From Quillaja saponaria (taxonomy: Eukaryota; Streptophyta; Magnoliopsida; Fabales; Quillajaceae), in NCBI GenBank assembly GCA_029379385.1, contig CM055617.1, positions 12,929,532 to 12,993,531 of the forward strand: DNA of 64,000 nt, read 5' to 3'. The translations under genes and the position numbers were made by a program. Numbering within the stretch: position 1 is the stretch's first letter; each line of letters opens with the position of its first letter. Positions 1-11,636 of the stretch are shown piece by piece. The notes beneath the pieces were generated by a model. The model was not told the origin of the DNA and made no database searches. It was given only the letters and a program-made list of their open reading frames with translations.

Positions 1-219
1 ATGAAAACCTGATTTTTAGTATATCATTCACTGCAACAGAGTTGCAGACATAATTCAATTACATAAATATCCATCTCAAAGTCTTGAACTAAAATTAAAC
101 ATTCATTACTTATCCTGCATTTAAGCTACCATTAATACCTATTTAATGTCCTCTAAAACCCAAAAAAAAAATAAAAAATTAGTTACATCATTCAATCTTT
201 TAACAAAAATTTAAATATA

Positions 220-730
220 GTAGCTTCTGTTCATCTAGCATGAAGTAGAAAAAATTGGTTTTGCTCTCATCTAAGCTCAATGTCTCTCACGCCATAAGCT
301 TCTAGAGTGGAGTGAAAACTTCATCCTTGAAAATAGCCTCATACAATTGAACCTCCCCATTTCATCAACTTCAATTTCAAAACATTTAGCCATTTTGCTA
401 ATGTTTGAAGTTGTCCGCTCATAAACCTTTTCCAAATTTCAGATTGCATTTATCAATTCAATCACTGTTATCTCTATTTTTTTTTTTTTACATGTGTTTT
501 GCTGTTTTGGAACTACTCACATTGTCTGACTTTTGTCCGTAGTCATTGATATTTTTTTCCTCATTCATAGACGAACTTCATAGCATCCTCCATGCCATAC
601 TTTTTACCGCATCTGCAGTACTCTGTGCCCTGCACCATTGGATTTGTCCTTACCAAAAACAAGCCTGTGATAGAAAGGGAACCACTTTCCTCTTATCCCT
701 TTAAAATTTGATGACTCTGTGACATTAACA
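220..730 (-). pseudogene. Decayed Myb/SANT-like, transposon-associated gene fragment
   Basis: On the minus strand the 600-730 stretch reads FPFYHRLVFGKDKSNGAG in one frame and STADAV in the next. The 500-590 stretch reads MEDAMKFVYE and then EEKNINDYGQKSDN in shifted frames. The 240-440 stretch gives ISKMAKCFEIE. The FGKD-R-TG-A plus ADxVE arrangement is what I know from plant Myb/SANT-like (L10-interacting MYB-like) proteins that accompany PIF/Harbinger and related transposons. Stops and frameshifts interrupt every frame, so it is a relic. The domain that would bind DNA is not readable upstream. Family assignment is by eye and moderately secure. Confidence 0.45.
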
Positions 731-1825
731 CAAATAATATTACTAGCCTATATTTATAATGTAGTGATGAAACAACAATAAAGTAAACAATTATATCTTA
801 CAACATTCATCACATATGACATGCTCAACAGTCACACACATTTACTTTTCATTCAAACCAAATCTACTTGCATTTGGTCCTAACATCTCAGAAATTACAA
901 AATATATATTTTTTTTTCCAGCTATTTTACCCCTGAATACATGTGTTGATTGACTCTAAGATTGCAACCATGTATTTTGTTTTTTCCATGTAACCACATC
1001 TCCAATTACCCATCATAATTAAGAAGCCCTAACAGTTTTATTATATGATCCTACTTCCCTGAGTTTGCTAAGTTTTCCAAACATTCCACTAACTTGGAAT
1101 TCTCACTATTTTATCTATTTCATATCATTAATAGTTAATCTATTTATTATAATGGAAGAAACTCCATTCATTTTTAACAAAAAAAACTCATGTACTTTTA
1201 TAATTTTATTTTATTTTATTTTTTAAAGTAATTTTTTCTTTAGAGTGTTTTATTTGAATATTGTTATTTTTAGTAAAAAACAATATACTTATTTTAGAGA
1301 CTATTTGGTTTTAATTATAACATGATCATATTATGTTATAATGAAATAATGAGAGCCCATACTACCACAGCCTATTAACTAATATAAATTTCTTTGTTTT
1401 AAAATATCTCTATTTACTCTATTTGACTTATCTTATTCAACATTTATTATTTCATTTTCTTATGTCTATATTTTTCAATAAATTCAAGAATTATATTTTG
1501 AAATTCTTTTCCCCTTTATCTTTTTCACTAAATATTCTTTGAATTTATTACTACTTTTTTGACAAATTTGATTTTATTATTTAAATATATAATCTTAACA
1601 ATAGAAACTTAAAATTAATATACAAGTACATTAGTTACTCTAAGAAAAAGGACACCTAAATATTCTATTTTAACAAAAAAATAATTTTTTTTAATTGACA
1701 ATATAATTTACTAGAAAATGTGAAGAGAAAAAAATTAAGAAAAAAAAAATGTGAAGAAGATTTTGGAGAGACAAGAGAAAAAACATATGTACAAATGAAA
1801 GAAGTTGAAGAGTTTAGAAAAGTAA
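731..1825. other. AT-rich stretch without recognised gene
   Basis: No open frame of note and no family I recognise. It contains long A/T runs. It may include further decayed parts of the transposon-like gene on its left, but nothing readable supports that. Confidence 0.5.
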
Positions 1826-4792
1826 TGTCATACCCTTACACAGGAACATAACTAACCGAAAGAATAAAAATCAAACCTCCGTAATCCTGATTTCAAAACA
1901 AATAAATAAATACGACTCTAGGTTAAATTAGACTATAAAAATAAATTTTAGAAAACACAGATTACCTATAAAATATTTATTTACTAAAATATATAACAAT
2001 TTATTAAAATTTCGATAGAGATTCCCTGAAAACTAAAACATGCCCAACATACAAATACATAACACCTGATTACATTCAAGTAGTTACAAACAATAACCAT
2101 ACACAAAAGGAGCTTCCGCTGCAATCATATAATAAATAATAACTGGACCATCACATAAGACAAAATATGTTGACTCAAAACCCTATTGTGGCTATAAACG
2201 TCCATCTTTACTCGTTAAGTATGAAATTCCGAAGAATTACCTTGATGCATGCTATCAACAAGTCCAGATATCAGTTGATGACGCTCACAGAGAACCTATT
2301 ACTAAAAAAAATATATATATCAATGATGAGAGTAGGATTCAATGAGTGAAAAAACATATTCACAGGGAACTAGTATCACTCAACACACCTATATAATATG
2401 TAATTAATTAATATAACATATTATAAATTTCAAAACAACTAAGGTTACATGTATACAATTATAGAAAACATAAAACTTGACAAGCACAGTTCAAGTAGTA
2501 CTCTGTACAATTCAATCAAAACAATTAAAACATTCAAAGCAAGCCCAATAGAGTTACCTAGCCCCGCATAACATATATTCTCCCACTGGAACATTTTTTT
2601 TGCCCTCGCACACCAAATATATTTCTCGTACATAATCCACCCTACCGAAGTTGAGTACTCAAATATTTTAAAACACTTCTCAAATTAGAATATCTTAAAT
2701 GCACCTAGATTTTATTTCAAAATAAAAATCATTTCGGAAAGAAAATACTTTTATTGGCCTTTATAAATTACATATAATTTCACATATCAAACATAATTCA
2801 ATTAACTTAAATTAAGTACTACACATGTTTTTGCTTACATAAAAACATATATACTCAAATATACATAACAAATTTACATATTAATCTAACCACCAAGAGG
2901 TAACATTTAACCACTTACTGTTTACTGATTTTACTCCTTACTCCCTCTTACGATCACTCACGTCATTGGCTTAACTACAAGTTCTAGAGTTGCAATTAAA
3001 ATTTCAAATATTACATAATTTGTTAATTTTTTAAGTTACAACTTTTCTTTTTATTATGATAATTTATAAATACTAAGTTTCATGCATATATAGTTATATT
3101 TAACTCTTCTTAGACATTTTCACAATCATCTTGTATATATATTTGAGTTCTACTTACATACTTAACCAAATTTAACAAACTTAGTTTAAACACTATCTTT
3201 AAAAGTTAGTTAATTATCTTTCTTATTTAAAAATTTCTCTTAAAATTAGTCTTAAACCTACTCAAATTCTCACATGAATACAAACAGCCACTTACAATTT
3301 TGATTACCTAACCTGGATTCCAATGCTTTTAAAATTTTCATACTTGAGAATTAAAATATAAAACTTTCTAGTCTAGTTTATCAAGATATTAGGAATATTT
3401 CATCTTCAAAACTCCACTCCCTAAAACATCCGTTAGAACCCCCTGACATCAGCTACATCAAAACAAATTCAAATTTGAACCCAAAAGTCACAACTATGAC
3501 TTCTAACACCTCCAAAATATACATGACAAGTAATTAAAATCTTCCAAGCTCCAAATTTATCCCTTTATATGTTAAAAAAAAATAAATTCTTATTTAGAGG
3601 TCCTACCCTAATTCAAACTATAACCCTCGAAAAAGTCTTCCAGGGTTGACGGAAGCTCGCCAAAAATCATACACAAACCTAACTGCAATACAACAGCACT
3701 ACCAATAAATATACTAAAAACCAGACTACAAAATTTTTCAGATATCATCTCAAAATCCTAAACTACATTTTCTCTTTAGAACTCCTAAATTATTTCTGTC
3801 CTGAAAATACCTGAACTACAAGATTATTCTAACCCATAAAGTTTGCCCTTACTTTCCCTTCATTTACCACTCAACCCACATTTCTATCACTCTACTTACA
3901 CTAATCACCCTTTGTTCATACTCACTACTCACTTTCAATAAATTCTTAAATCACTACATTAACCAACCATTCTTACTCTTTGCTCTTAAGCTTTTTATTC
4001 AAATTCAATTAATCCCTAACCATAAAGATTTCAATATACTAAGTTTTAATCTTTACATTGCAACTAGTTTCTCTTAAACATTTTATCAAATATCTTGAAG
4101 ATGTATTTAACTTCCCTTGATGCGTATATATTTATGTTTATACATACACCAATAAATTCAACGCAATGTCTCAATTCCATAATAACCACAGTCCAAACAT
4201 TAAATTCAAGTTAAACTAATTATCTAACTTCCTTCCAATGCTTGAGCTATACATTCTACCGTCAACATATTTTAAATTTCAAAACGTCAATTGAAAGTTA
4301 AAACTATCCAATAAACACCTAAAGAAAATAGAAGATAATATAGAAAGCTTCTATATGGAAGCAATAAAGAAAATTCTGATTCTATCCCTCCTATGAAGTA
4401 AAACTCTCAAGCTTACGACTTCCTAATGAGTCATCTTTAGTCTAGATAGCCTAAGAACCTAATAATTCAGTTTTAAGAATTTCCTTTCTGATACTACAAT
4501 CATAATGACTCAAGTTACTTATTGCAATTACACCTGGTATATGGAGCAAGCACTTTACTCTTGTAAGACATTGATAATCAAATTTGCTCCTACTGGACAA
4601 TCTAATGTCAGTTGTTGTGAACTTCAGTTGGCAAGTCTGTGATATACCTCTATCCCGTGCAATATCAGTGAACCAATAAATGCTAATTTTGTGAGAATCT
4701 GAACCCAAATCAAAAGAATCAAATAATTAAACAAAGAATGTTCTTAAACCCGAATGAACAATGGAAGAGACTTTAAAAAAACGCACATGAAA

Positions 4793-4796
<4 letters not shown>

Positions 4797-4824
<28 letters not shown>
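4797..4824. repeat. 28-bp poly(A) tract
   Basis: Uninterrupted A run inside alpha copy 1, about 100 bp upstream of the gene-like fragment at 4920-5250. It could be a retroposition scar, but its position upstream of a plus-strand fragment does not fit a simple 3' tail. Confidence 0.8.
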
Positions 4825-4825
<1 letters not shown>

Positions 4826-4920
4826 TTTGTGCTGGCCCACCTATTTCAACTTTTCCGTAGTATTAAAGTTCTACTTTTATCCATTATTATTTCTAATCCT
4901 TAGTATTAAAGTTCCTCTTA

Positions 4921-5250
4921 GTGCAGAACCTCATGTTGTCGCAGCTGCAGTGAGGCCTTTACCGCAATTATAAATAGCAACGAGATTTGGTTGATCATGA
5001 CCTACTCCGCAATCCAAAATTGCTTGAGAAGGTGGTTACTAATTATGGAACAACTATTGATACGCAGAAAATTTCACCTGCAACTGGAACTTCTTATCCT
5101 CGGCCAATTGAGATTAAAGTGGGCCATCTTCCTGGTCAACGGCTTCCTCCACCTGCAGCTTTTTCAATTCCAGTTTCTTCTGCCCCATTCATTGGAGCTC
5201 CTACAGCAAAGGACCTTGAAGGTTGCAGAAAAACGGCCATTGGAGCTTAG
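4921..5250 (+). pseudogene. Captured gene fragment of unknown origin within alpha copy 1
   Basis: From 4984 the plus strand reads DLVDHDLLRNPKLLEKVV, then TNYGTT, a proline-rich middle (LPPPAAFSIP), and FIGAPTAKDLEGCRK, ending at a stop at 5248-5250. There is no ATG, and the in-frame stop just upstream shows it is a fragment. A second frame at 4925-4970 (EPHVVAAAVRP) may belong to the same source with a frameshift between. Amino-acid composition and codon pattern look like real coding DNA, unlike the surrounding AT-rich alpha sequence and unlike the other alpha copies, which lack it. The 'LL-NP-LLEKVV-YG' pattern loosely recalls proline-rich tails of plant CCCH zinc-finger proteins; I am not sure of that and name no gene. 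Confidence 0.45.
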
Positions 5251-5558
5251 TCTCTGCGCCTCGAATGAAGAAGGAACAGAATCAAAACGAGGGGTTAAGA
5301 ATATGGCGCTACACAGACCATCAAAGCCTCCTGATCTCAAGCTTATACTTTATTTAGTTTATAATTTTATTTATTTTACAACAGGAAGTTATATACAAAA
5401 TTTTATATACTAGGATATCATTATAATATATTCTATTCTATTATTATTTAATTAATTTATTTAAGCATTTATTATTTTATAAGTATTATTTATACATTAC
5501 CTCAAATTTAATGTTAGTATATCTAATATTTTTACTGTTATAATATCGAGTTATAGTA

Positions 5559-6246
5559 AGTAGTCAGTAAAAAAAAATTAAAAAAATTAAAAAAATCTAA
5601 TAAAAATTAGATATAGATAAGAGAAATAATAAATATTAAACAAGATAACTTAAATAGAGTAAATAATGATGTTTTTTGGAAAAGAAAATAAAAAAATTCA
5701 TGGAATTAACAAGTTGTGGCAGAAAAAAAATTGGCTCTGGCAATAAGGTTCCCTTAAATAATTTATATGTTTGGTTGTTGGTTAATTAGATAGTTGTAAA
5801 ATATTACAATTATATAATTTTTACTAAGTTTATTTTAATTATAATTAGAAAAAAAAAAAGCTACAATTTAATACTTGGGATATTTGAACAATTATTTTTT
5901 TTCTTTCCTTCTTAGATTTTTTAGTTTCTTCACTTTTCAAACAAAATGAGAGAAAGTTAGGAAATACAAAAGTAAACTCTCTGCAGTTTCTTTTCTTAAA
6001 TGCAAGGAGAGAGTTCATTTTTTCCTTCTATATTTTTTCCATACAACGATTGGCAAAATTAATAACAAAAAATATAATTGCTCATTAAAAAATGTAAAAT
6101 TATAATCTCTCATATCTAAAATAGATGATTAATCGTATTTACCCTTATGAAATCACTTGATTGTGTAGGCTAATAGATTAGTTGATTAAATAACCAGGTC
6201 AAACGCAGAAAATTGTTAAAGAAATAGGTTTGCTAGAATTCTTTGA
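5559..6246. other. AT-rich spacer with a dispersed repeat (5920-6120)
   Basis: No gene seen. The part at 5920-6120 (TTCTTCACTTTTCAAACAAA, later TTTTTTCCATACAA) recurs in diverged form at 47225-47400, so it is a dispersed repeat of unknown class. Confidence 0.5.
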
Positions 6247-6444
6247 TGAGAGATTATGTTTAGTAGTTATTAAGTGATTGGATGGATTTTATTAATTCAA
6301 TTTATTTTTTAAATATTTAAATATGTGTATATTATATAGTAAATAGGTGTATATAATATACATCTATTTAAATTATTTACAAAATAAATTCAATTAATAA
6401 AATTTATCTTATAACTTGATAACTACTAAACAGTAACTTTCTCA
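6247..6444. mobile_element. Fold-back MITE, about 200 bp
   Basis: The two halves are inverted copies. The left arm has TTTAGTAGTTATTAAGT and TTTTATTAATTCAATTTATT; the right arm has the reverse complement, AATAAATTCAATTAATAAAA and ACTTGATAACTACTAAA. Outer ends are TGAGAGATTATG and, inverted, TGAGAAAGTTACTG. The arms of about 95 bp meet near 6345. No clear target duplication could be read. Size, AT content and near-complete self-complementarity fit a stem-loop MITE. Confidence 0.65.
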
Positions 6445-6542
6445 TTCACAATATAACAATATCTCTATTTTTCTACTTTCTTACCCTCTCACACCCTTTT
6501 AATATACAAATATATATATTTATATATCAAATTAAGATAAAA
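6445..6542. other. Short AT-rich spacer
   Basis: Spacer between the MITE and the Helitron-like element; nothing recognised. Confidence 0.5.
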
Positions 6543-7836
6543 TCTATACAATCTATAAAAGTGGCTTAAAGGAAGAATTTTTTGATTTTCTTAAATACCG
6601 TTATAAGCTTTTATAATTATATAATTATCTTTAACTAATATTTTGCTATAAGTTTTTTTTTTTTTTTTTTCTAATCTTTCTTCATTTCAGAATCAATAGA
6701 ATTGTAATTGTTTTAGAACTATTAATTTCTCTTTTTACCAATTCTCTTCAATCTTAATAAATTAATATTTTTTCAATAATTATATATCAATAAAAATTAA
6801 GATTGACTTTCTCAAAAAAAAATTTTGTTTAATAAGTTCCTAATATTCATAATTTTTTTAAGTTTTTCTCAAATTATTGAATTAAAATTTTAAAAAATTA
6901 CTATGAATTAAAAAAAATATTAAGTGTGTTTTCATTATTAAAATATTATTGTTTTAACTTTTAGTTACAATTTTTTAAATATATTTTTTCAATAATTATA
7001 TGTCAATAGTAGTTAATATTGAATTTTTCTATTTTTTAGTTTAATATGTTCCTAATAATTATAATTTTTTTTAGTTTTTCTCAAACTTATGAATTAAAAA
7101 TATATATATATTACAAGTATAGTTTTCATGTTTATAATATTATTATTTAACTTTTAGTTCTTTTCCATCTTAAGAATTAAAAAAATATATAAATTTATGA
7201 ATTTTATTTTGTTGTTAAATCTATCTATTTGTTTATGAATACAAAAGTGATTTAGTATAAGAGATTTATTTTCTTAAATATCATTATGAGTTTTTACTAA
7301 GACAAAAATACTTTTTAGTTGTTATTTTACTTCAAATAGACTATTTATTTTTACTTTTTTTTTTTCTAATTCTATTTTAATATTAATAGGATTGTAACTA
7401 TTTTATGACTATTAATATTTTTTTGTCCTAAATCCTTTTAACATTAATAAATCTTTTTAACTATATATATCAATAATAATTACGATTGAATTTATCAATT
7501 TTTTTATTTAATAAATTAAAAATAATTATAATATTATAAATCAAAAATTTTTTAAAAAAAAAATGCTAAGAATTAAAATAAATATTAAGAATATAATTTT
7601 TTTATACTAAATATTGTTATGTTAATTTTTCTTTCATCTTTAATTTTTTAAAATTATATGTATATATTTTAAATTAATTTTTTTTAATGAATTTATCTAT
7701 TTGTTTAAATTCATTAACATGGAGTATATTATTTTTAATTAATATAATTTCTTGATATATACATTTATTATTGATTATCATATATGGATATATTATAATT
7801 ACGATTCACGCGCATTATGTGTGTCACAAAAGCTAG
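6543..7836 (+). mobile_element. Helitron-like non-autonomous element 1
   Basis: The 5' end is TCTATACAATCTATAAAAG, preceded by A. The 3' end is CTAG at 7833-7836 followed by T, with a short stem (ACGCGCA / TGTGTGT, including G-T pairs) about 7 bp before it. TC...CTRR between A and T with a 3' hairpin is the classical Helitron signature. No Rep/helicase coding is present. The interior carries a partial duplication: the 6575-6820 stretch resembles 7250-7510 (TTCTTAAATA, then TCAATAATTA). This suggests a composite or nested element. Termini were read by eye only. Confidence 0.45.
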
Positions 7837-7955
7837 TATATACAAAACATGCACATATGTGCATGCAAACAGTTAGTTATTATAAAAGTTAAAAGACCCT
7901 TATGGTCTTTTAGTTTAGAATAATATAAATTAATTAATTTATAAACTAAATTAAA
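7837..7955. other. Spacer between the two Helitron-like elements
   Basis: About 120 bp of AT-rich DNA with a GCACATATGTGC palindrome near 7850. No gene. Confidence 0.5.
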
Positions 7956-8198
7956 TCTCTACTATTTTAAAATACTTTAAAAAAAAATTAGTTTTCTCTT
8001 CTAATAATTACCCATTATCTCTAACACTCACATAACAACTACTTTCATATTTTATCTCTTAATAACTACCCATATAATTTTCACTCACGTACTAACTCTT
8101 ATTTTCCTTTTTAAATAGAACTAACACATTTAAAACAACAACTTTTTACTTTTTTTAAAAATCATTTAATATATGCGTAAGCACGTATATATGGCTAG
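7956..8198 (+). mobile_element. Helitron-like non-autonomous element 2 (243 bp)
   Basis: It begins TCTCTACTATTTTAAAATAC after an A and ends GGCTAG followed by T. A compact hairpin, TGCGTAAGCACG, lies about 13 bp before the CTAG end. Small size, TC/CTAG ends, A-T insertion site and 3' hairpin all agree with a short Helitron. No coding. Confidence 0.5.
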
Positions 8199-8959
8199 TA
8201 TTATACACTCGACAACTCTAGGGGTGAATAAAGGTTATAGTATCCACTCTTTTAGTTGGACAAAAAACACAATTAATTCAATTAAAAATCATTTAATTGG
8301 AAGGATATTTTAATAAATTTAAAAGAAATCACAATGTCCTATTCCCAATGCTCTCATCATAATTTACATCCCTCACCCTCCTGTTCTGCTTTCATGCTAT
8401 CTCCTTTTACTTATTTCTCCTTCTCCTGCTCTTCTTGTTTATGTTCAACTTGAACCAGAGTTGCAACCTAAAGGCCAAAAGCCAAAAAAAAAAAAAAAAG
8501 TGTAAATGAGTCCCTTAAAAAATCAATGTTATTGAAAATTAATTGATAAAGTACATGTTAAATTTTTACGCATCTTGTGTTTTGATAGCTTTAAGTTTTG
8601 TCTGGAGTAACTCAAAAGGTTATGTTTGTTCCAGATTTTTCTATTTGTTAGTCTTTATTCTTTACTTAAAAATGTTCCTGGTTTATTCTTGTCTTTGTGT
8701 TTGTCATGGAATTAGATTATGATCCATAATAAAACCTAGGAGAAATTAAAATTTGCAAAGATGTATGGAAGCACTTTGGTTGAAATTAAATCCAATTCTA
8801 ATGTTAAAATCTACATAAATCAGAAAATCGAAAGAATGAGAGATTTTGAGAACATAAGGAGTGGATTTTTTTGGGGAACAACCTGGGAATGAGAAAGAAG
8901 GAAAAGAAAAGAGATGGCGTAAAAAGAAGGGTTTTGTGTTGGTGATTTTTTTATTTTTT
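8199..8959. other. Intergenic stretch without recognised gene
   Basis: It contains a T-rich minus-strand frame (8820-9017) that is low-complexity and belongs to the LINE 3' side. Nothing else is supported. Confidence 0.5.
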
Positions 8960-9039
8960 TTTTATTATTTTTTGTGCCAAAGAAATTGTAGAAGATAAAA
9001 CTAACGCAAGAAAGCAACTCCTAAGGAATCTGATGAGGT

Positions 9040-9440
9040 AGAGTATCCTAAACTATGACCCCAACTAGGGAAGAATGACCCATACATGCTAGGTGGTCAA
9101 CGCACATATACGTTTCACGGCAGTAGTGAGATAAAATCATAATTTCAATTACGATATAACAAATTGCAGTAATCTTCGATAATACTAGCAAGAGGATGAT
9201 GCGAAATCTGAGAGAAGAGAACCAGCCTAACAATCTCACTAGAATCAGTTTCAATTAGAACCTGATGATAGCCTTAATTCCACGCTAGAGTTAAACCCTT
9301 ACACAAACCTACTAACTCTGCTAGCATTATTGTGCCTCGACCAATATTAACTAAGAAGCCTAAAATCCATTTACCACAAGAGTCTCTAATGAGTCCACCT
9401 ACTGAGGAGTGACTTGGGTTAGTTAATTCCATTAGAATTT
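9040..9440 (-). pseudogene. LINE RNase H domain remnant
   Basis: The minus strand reads VLIETDSSEIVRLV in one frame and, near the end, HCYRE followed by a frameshifted C-A-D-H-L-A-like segment and MGHSS. This is the C-terminal signature of the RNase H domain found at the end of plant LINE ORF2. Degenerate. Confidence 0.65.
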
Positions 9441-10660
9441 AGCTTAACGTAGTCTAAAGAGGAACATAACCAAGAGACCATGTTTCAGTTTAGATGACGA
9501 AAGGGGGGAAGCTTGGTAAGCTTCATACGACTCCTTAGCCATGCTAAAGATGTTTCGTACGAGAACAGCTGTTGTGTCTTCACAATTCTCAAATACTATT
9601 TTATTTCTAGCTTTCCAAGTGGGCTGCACGGAATTTATGAAGATCACATTCCAAGGAATACTATGAATTTGGTAGCTTGAATGAGAAAATAGATTATTGG
9701 TAAGCCGCACCTTATGATCCATTATGTCGAAAAAAAATGGTCTGGCGAGGGTAGTAAACAAAGCCAAATAGTTTTAACTTTAGGACAATTCTGTAACACA
9801 TGAATGGCATCCTCCTTATGGTGATTGCAACGAGTGCAGACCTCTATATCTATCAGACCTTGTCTCCATCGTTGAGCATTAGTCAAAATCTTATTATGCA
9901 GGGTGTGTCACAAGAAATGCTTAACATGAGAGAGACCTTGTAGCTTCTATAACAAACTCCAAACTTTATTATTATCACCCAAATTCTTTCGAGACTAGAT
10001 TGCTTGGAAAGTAGATTTGGAAGAAAAGATTCCATTTACGGTAAGAGACCAAACTTTAACATCTAGCTTGAGATTGTGGAAAGCAAAAGGCTACAAATTT
10101 TTTCTTGGATCGTTGTTGGAATATGAGTGACCAATTTGTGAAGATCCCAAGTGTGGTTAGTTGAAATAATATAAGCCACTAAAGATTATTCTCTTCTGGC
10201 TGAATTGGCCTATTAATAATTGATCGAAGAGGCTTGACACCAACCTAAGTGTCATCCGAAAGAGAGATAGAAATGCCCATGCCAACTCTCCACTGATAGA
10301 AGTTTTCAAGATGCTTAGAGGATCTTACAATACCTTTCCAAGTAGGAGAAGCAATAGAACTAGTAGTAATAGAAAGCACTCCATTTTTGCAATATTTAGC
10401 CTTCAGCATTTGAACCCAAAGGCAGTTCGAGGAATTCACAATATGCCAAACTAACTTGCCCAGCAAAGCAGTATTAGAGCCTTGAGAATCCTGAATGCCC
10501 AAACCACCATTAACAGTAGGAAGAATAACAATATCCCAGTTAAATAGATGGACTTTTTATGATCCGAAGTACTGCCCATTAGAAAATTATGCCAAAGACG
10601 ATCCAATTTATGGCACACAACACTTGGAAGCCAAACTCTTTGCATTGAGTACATGGGCAT
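9441..10660 (-). pseudogene. LINE zf-RVT / linker region remnant
   Basis: Minus-strand frames give WKARNKIVFEN (9580-9615), LGKLVWHIVNSSNCLWVQML and KAKYCKNGVL (about 10380-10470), and SPTWKGIVRSSK (10320-10355). These match the stretch between RT and RNase H of plant L1-type ORF2, where a tryptophan-rich zinc-binding module lies. Several frameshifts; no intact frame beyond 107 codons. Confidence 0.75.
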
Positions 10661-11636
10661 AGTTGCGAGGGTTAAGTTAATAAAAGTTTCGCTCCTGCTA
10701 AGCTAAGCAAATAAGTTTTCCAGTTAGTTAACTTTCTTTGAACCTTGTCAACTATGTCATTATAAGCATCTTTCTTTAGGGTACCATGGAGCCAAGGCAC
10801 TCCTAAGTACTTGCATAACTTGGTAGTGATGGGAATGTCCTTGATTTGCTTCACTACCTCTTAAGAAGTGTTTTTGGTGATAAAGACATGAGACTTAGAA
10901 TTACTTAGCCAACTGTCCTGAGGAGTTATAGAATTCAGTCAGCACTGCTTTTATAACCCGAGTCTATTGTTTATAAGCTTTACCAAAGAATAAAAGATCA
11001 TCAGTAAAAAATAAGTGAGTTATAGGAGGCCCATTTCTAGAAGCTTTAGCCAACAACCATTCTTTCTAGATAACTTTTTTACTAATCAAGAGAGAGAGAG
11101 AGAGAGAGAGAGAGACAACTCCTCCATACAGAGGACAAAGAGATACATACTAATAGGATCTCCTTGTCTTAAACCCGGAGTAGGATAGAAAGTGGTAAGA
11201 GGAGAACCGTTCTACAAAATAAAGAGACAAGTGCTTAACACATAATGCATGATAAGCTTGATCCAATTATCAAGAAAATCAAAAGTTTGTAACATTTTAT
11301 GCAGAAAGCTCTAATCATTTCGGTTATATGCCTTTTCCAAATCGATTTTTGCAGCCATATAGCCATTACGACCTTTTAGTTTATTGAAACTATGAAGTAA
11401 CTTCTGGGCAATAATAATATTATTCGTAATGTGTCAACCTGAGATGAAACTACTCTAAAACGGGTTAATTAATTCATCCAACATAGGCTGTATCCGACTA
11501 AAAATGACCTTCATGAGAATTTTGTAAATTACAATACGTAAAGAAATTGGACGAAATTGGCTAATACTCAACAGAGAAGAAACTTTTGTAATAAGCACAA
11601 TATAATTCTTTGCTATTGTCACACCCTCATATGATG
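10661..11636 (-). pseudogene. LINE reverse transcriptase, downstream half
   Basis: After the alpha insertion the RT continues on the minus strand: KNYIVLITKV, SQFRPISLRIVIYKI, SRIQPMLDELINPF (11455-11620), then HLFFTDDLLFFG near 11000 and KYLGVPWLHGTLKKDAYNDI (10750-10820). FTDD occupies the place of the catalytic F/YADD of LINE reverse transcriptases. Stops lie between segments. Confidence 0.8.
11089..11115. repeat. (AG)n microsatellite in the LINE
   Basis: About 13 AG units inside the RT remnant, presumably expanded after the element died. Confidence 0.9.

Larger units (their letters stand above)
1826..5558. mobile_element. Alpha element copy 1 (TG...TA, long solo-LTR-like)
   Basis: It starts TGTCATACCC and ends TATCGAGTTATAGTA. 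It is flanked by AGTAA (1821-1825) and AGTAG (5559-5563), a 5-bp target duplication with one mismatch. Internal landmarks shared with the copies at 11637, 18064 and 51031 include the segment around 2540-2660 (AGTTACCTAGCCCCGCA, then CATAATCCACCC and GTTGAGTACTC) and an element near 2110 (AGGAGCTTCCGCTGC). TG start, 5-bp duplication and lack of coding capacity suggest a solo LTR or a large non-autonomous LTR derivative. It is the most diverged copy and the longest, partly because it carries an A-tract and a captured coding fragment near its right end. Confidence 0.6.
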
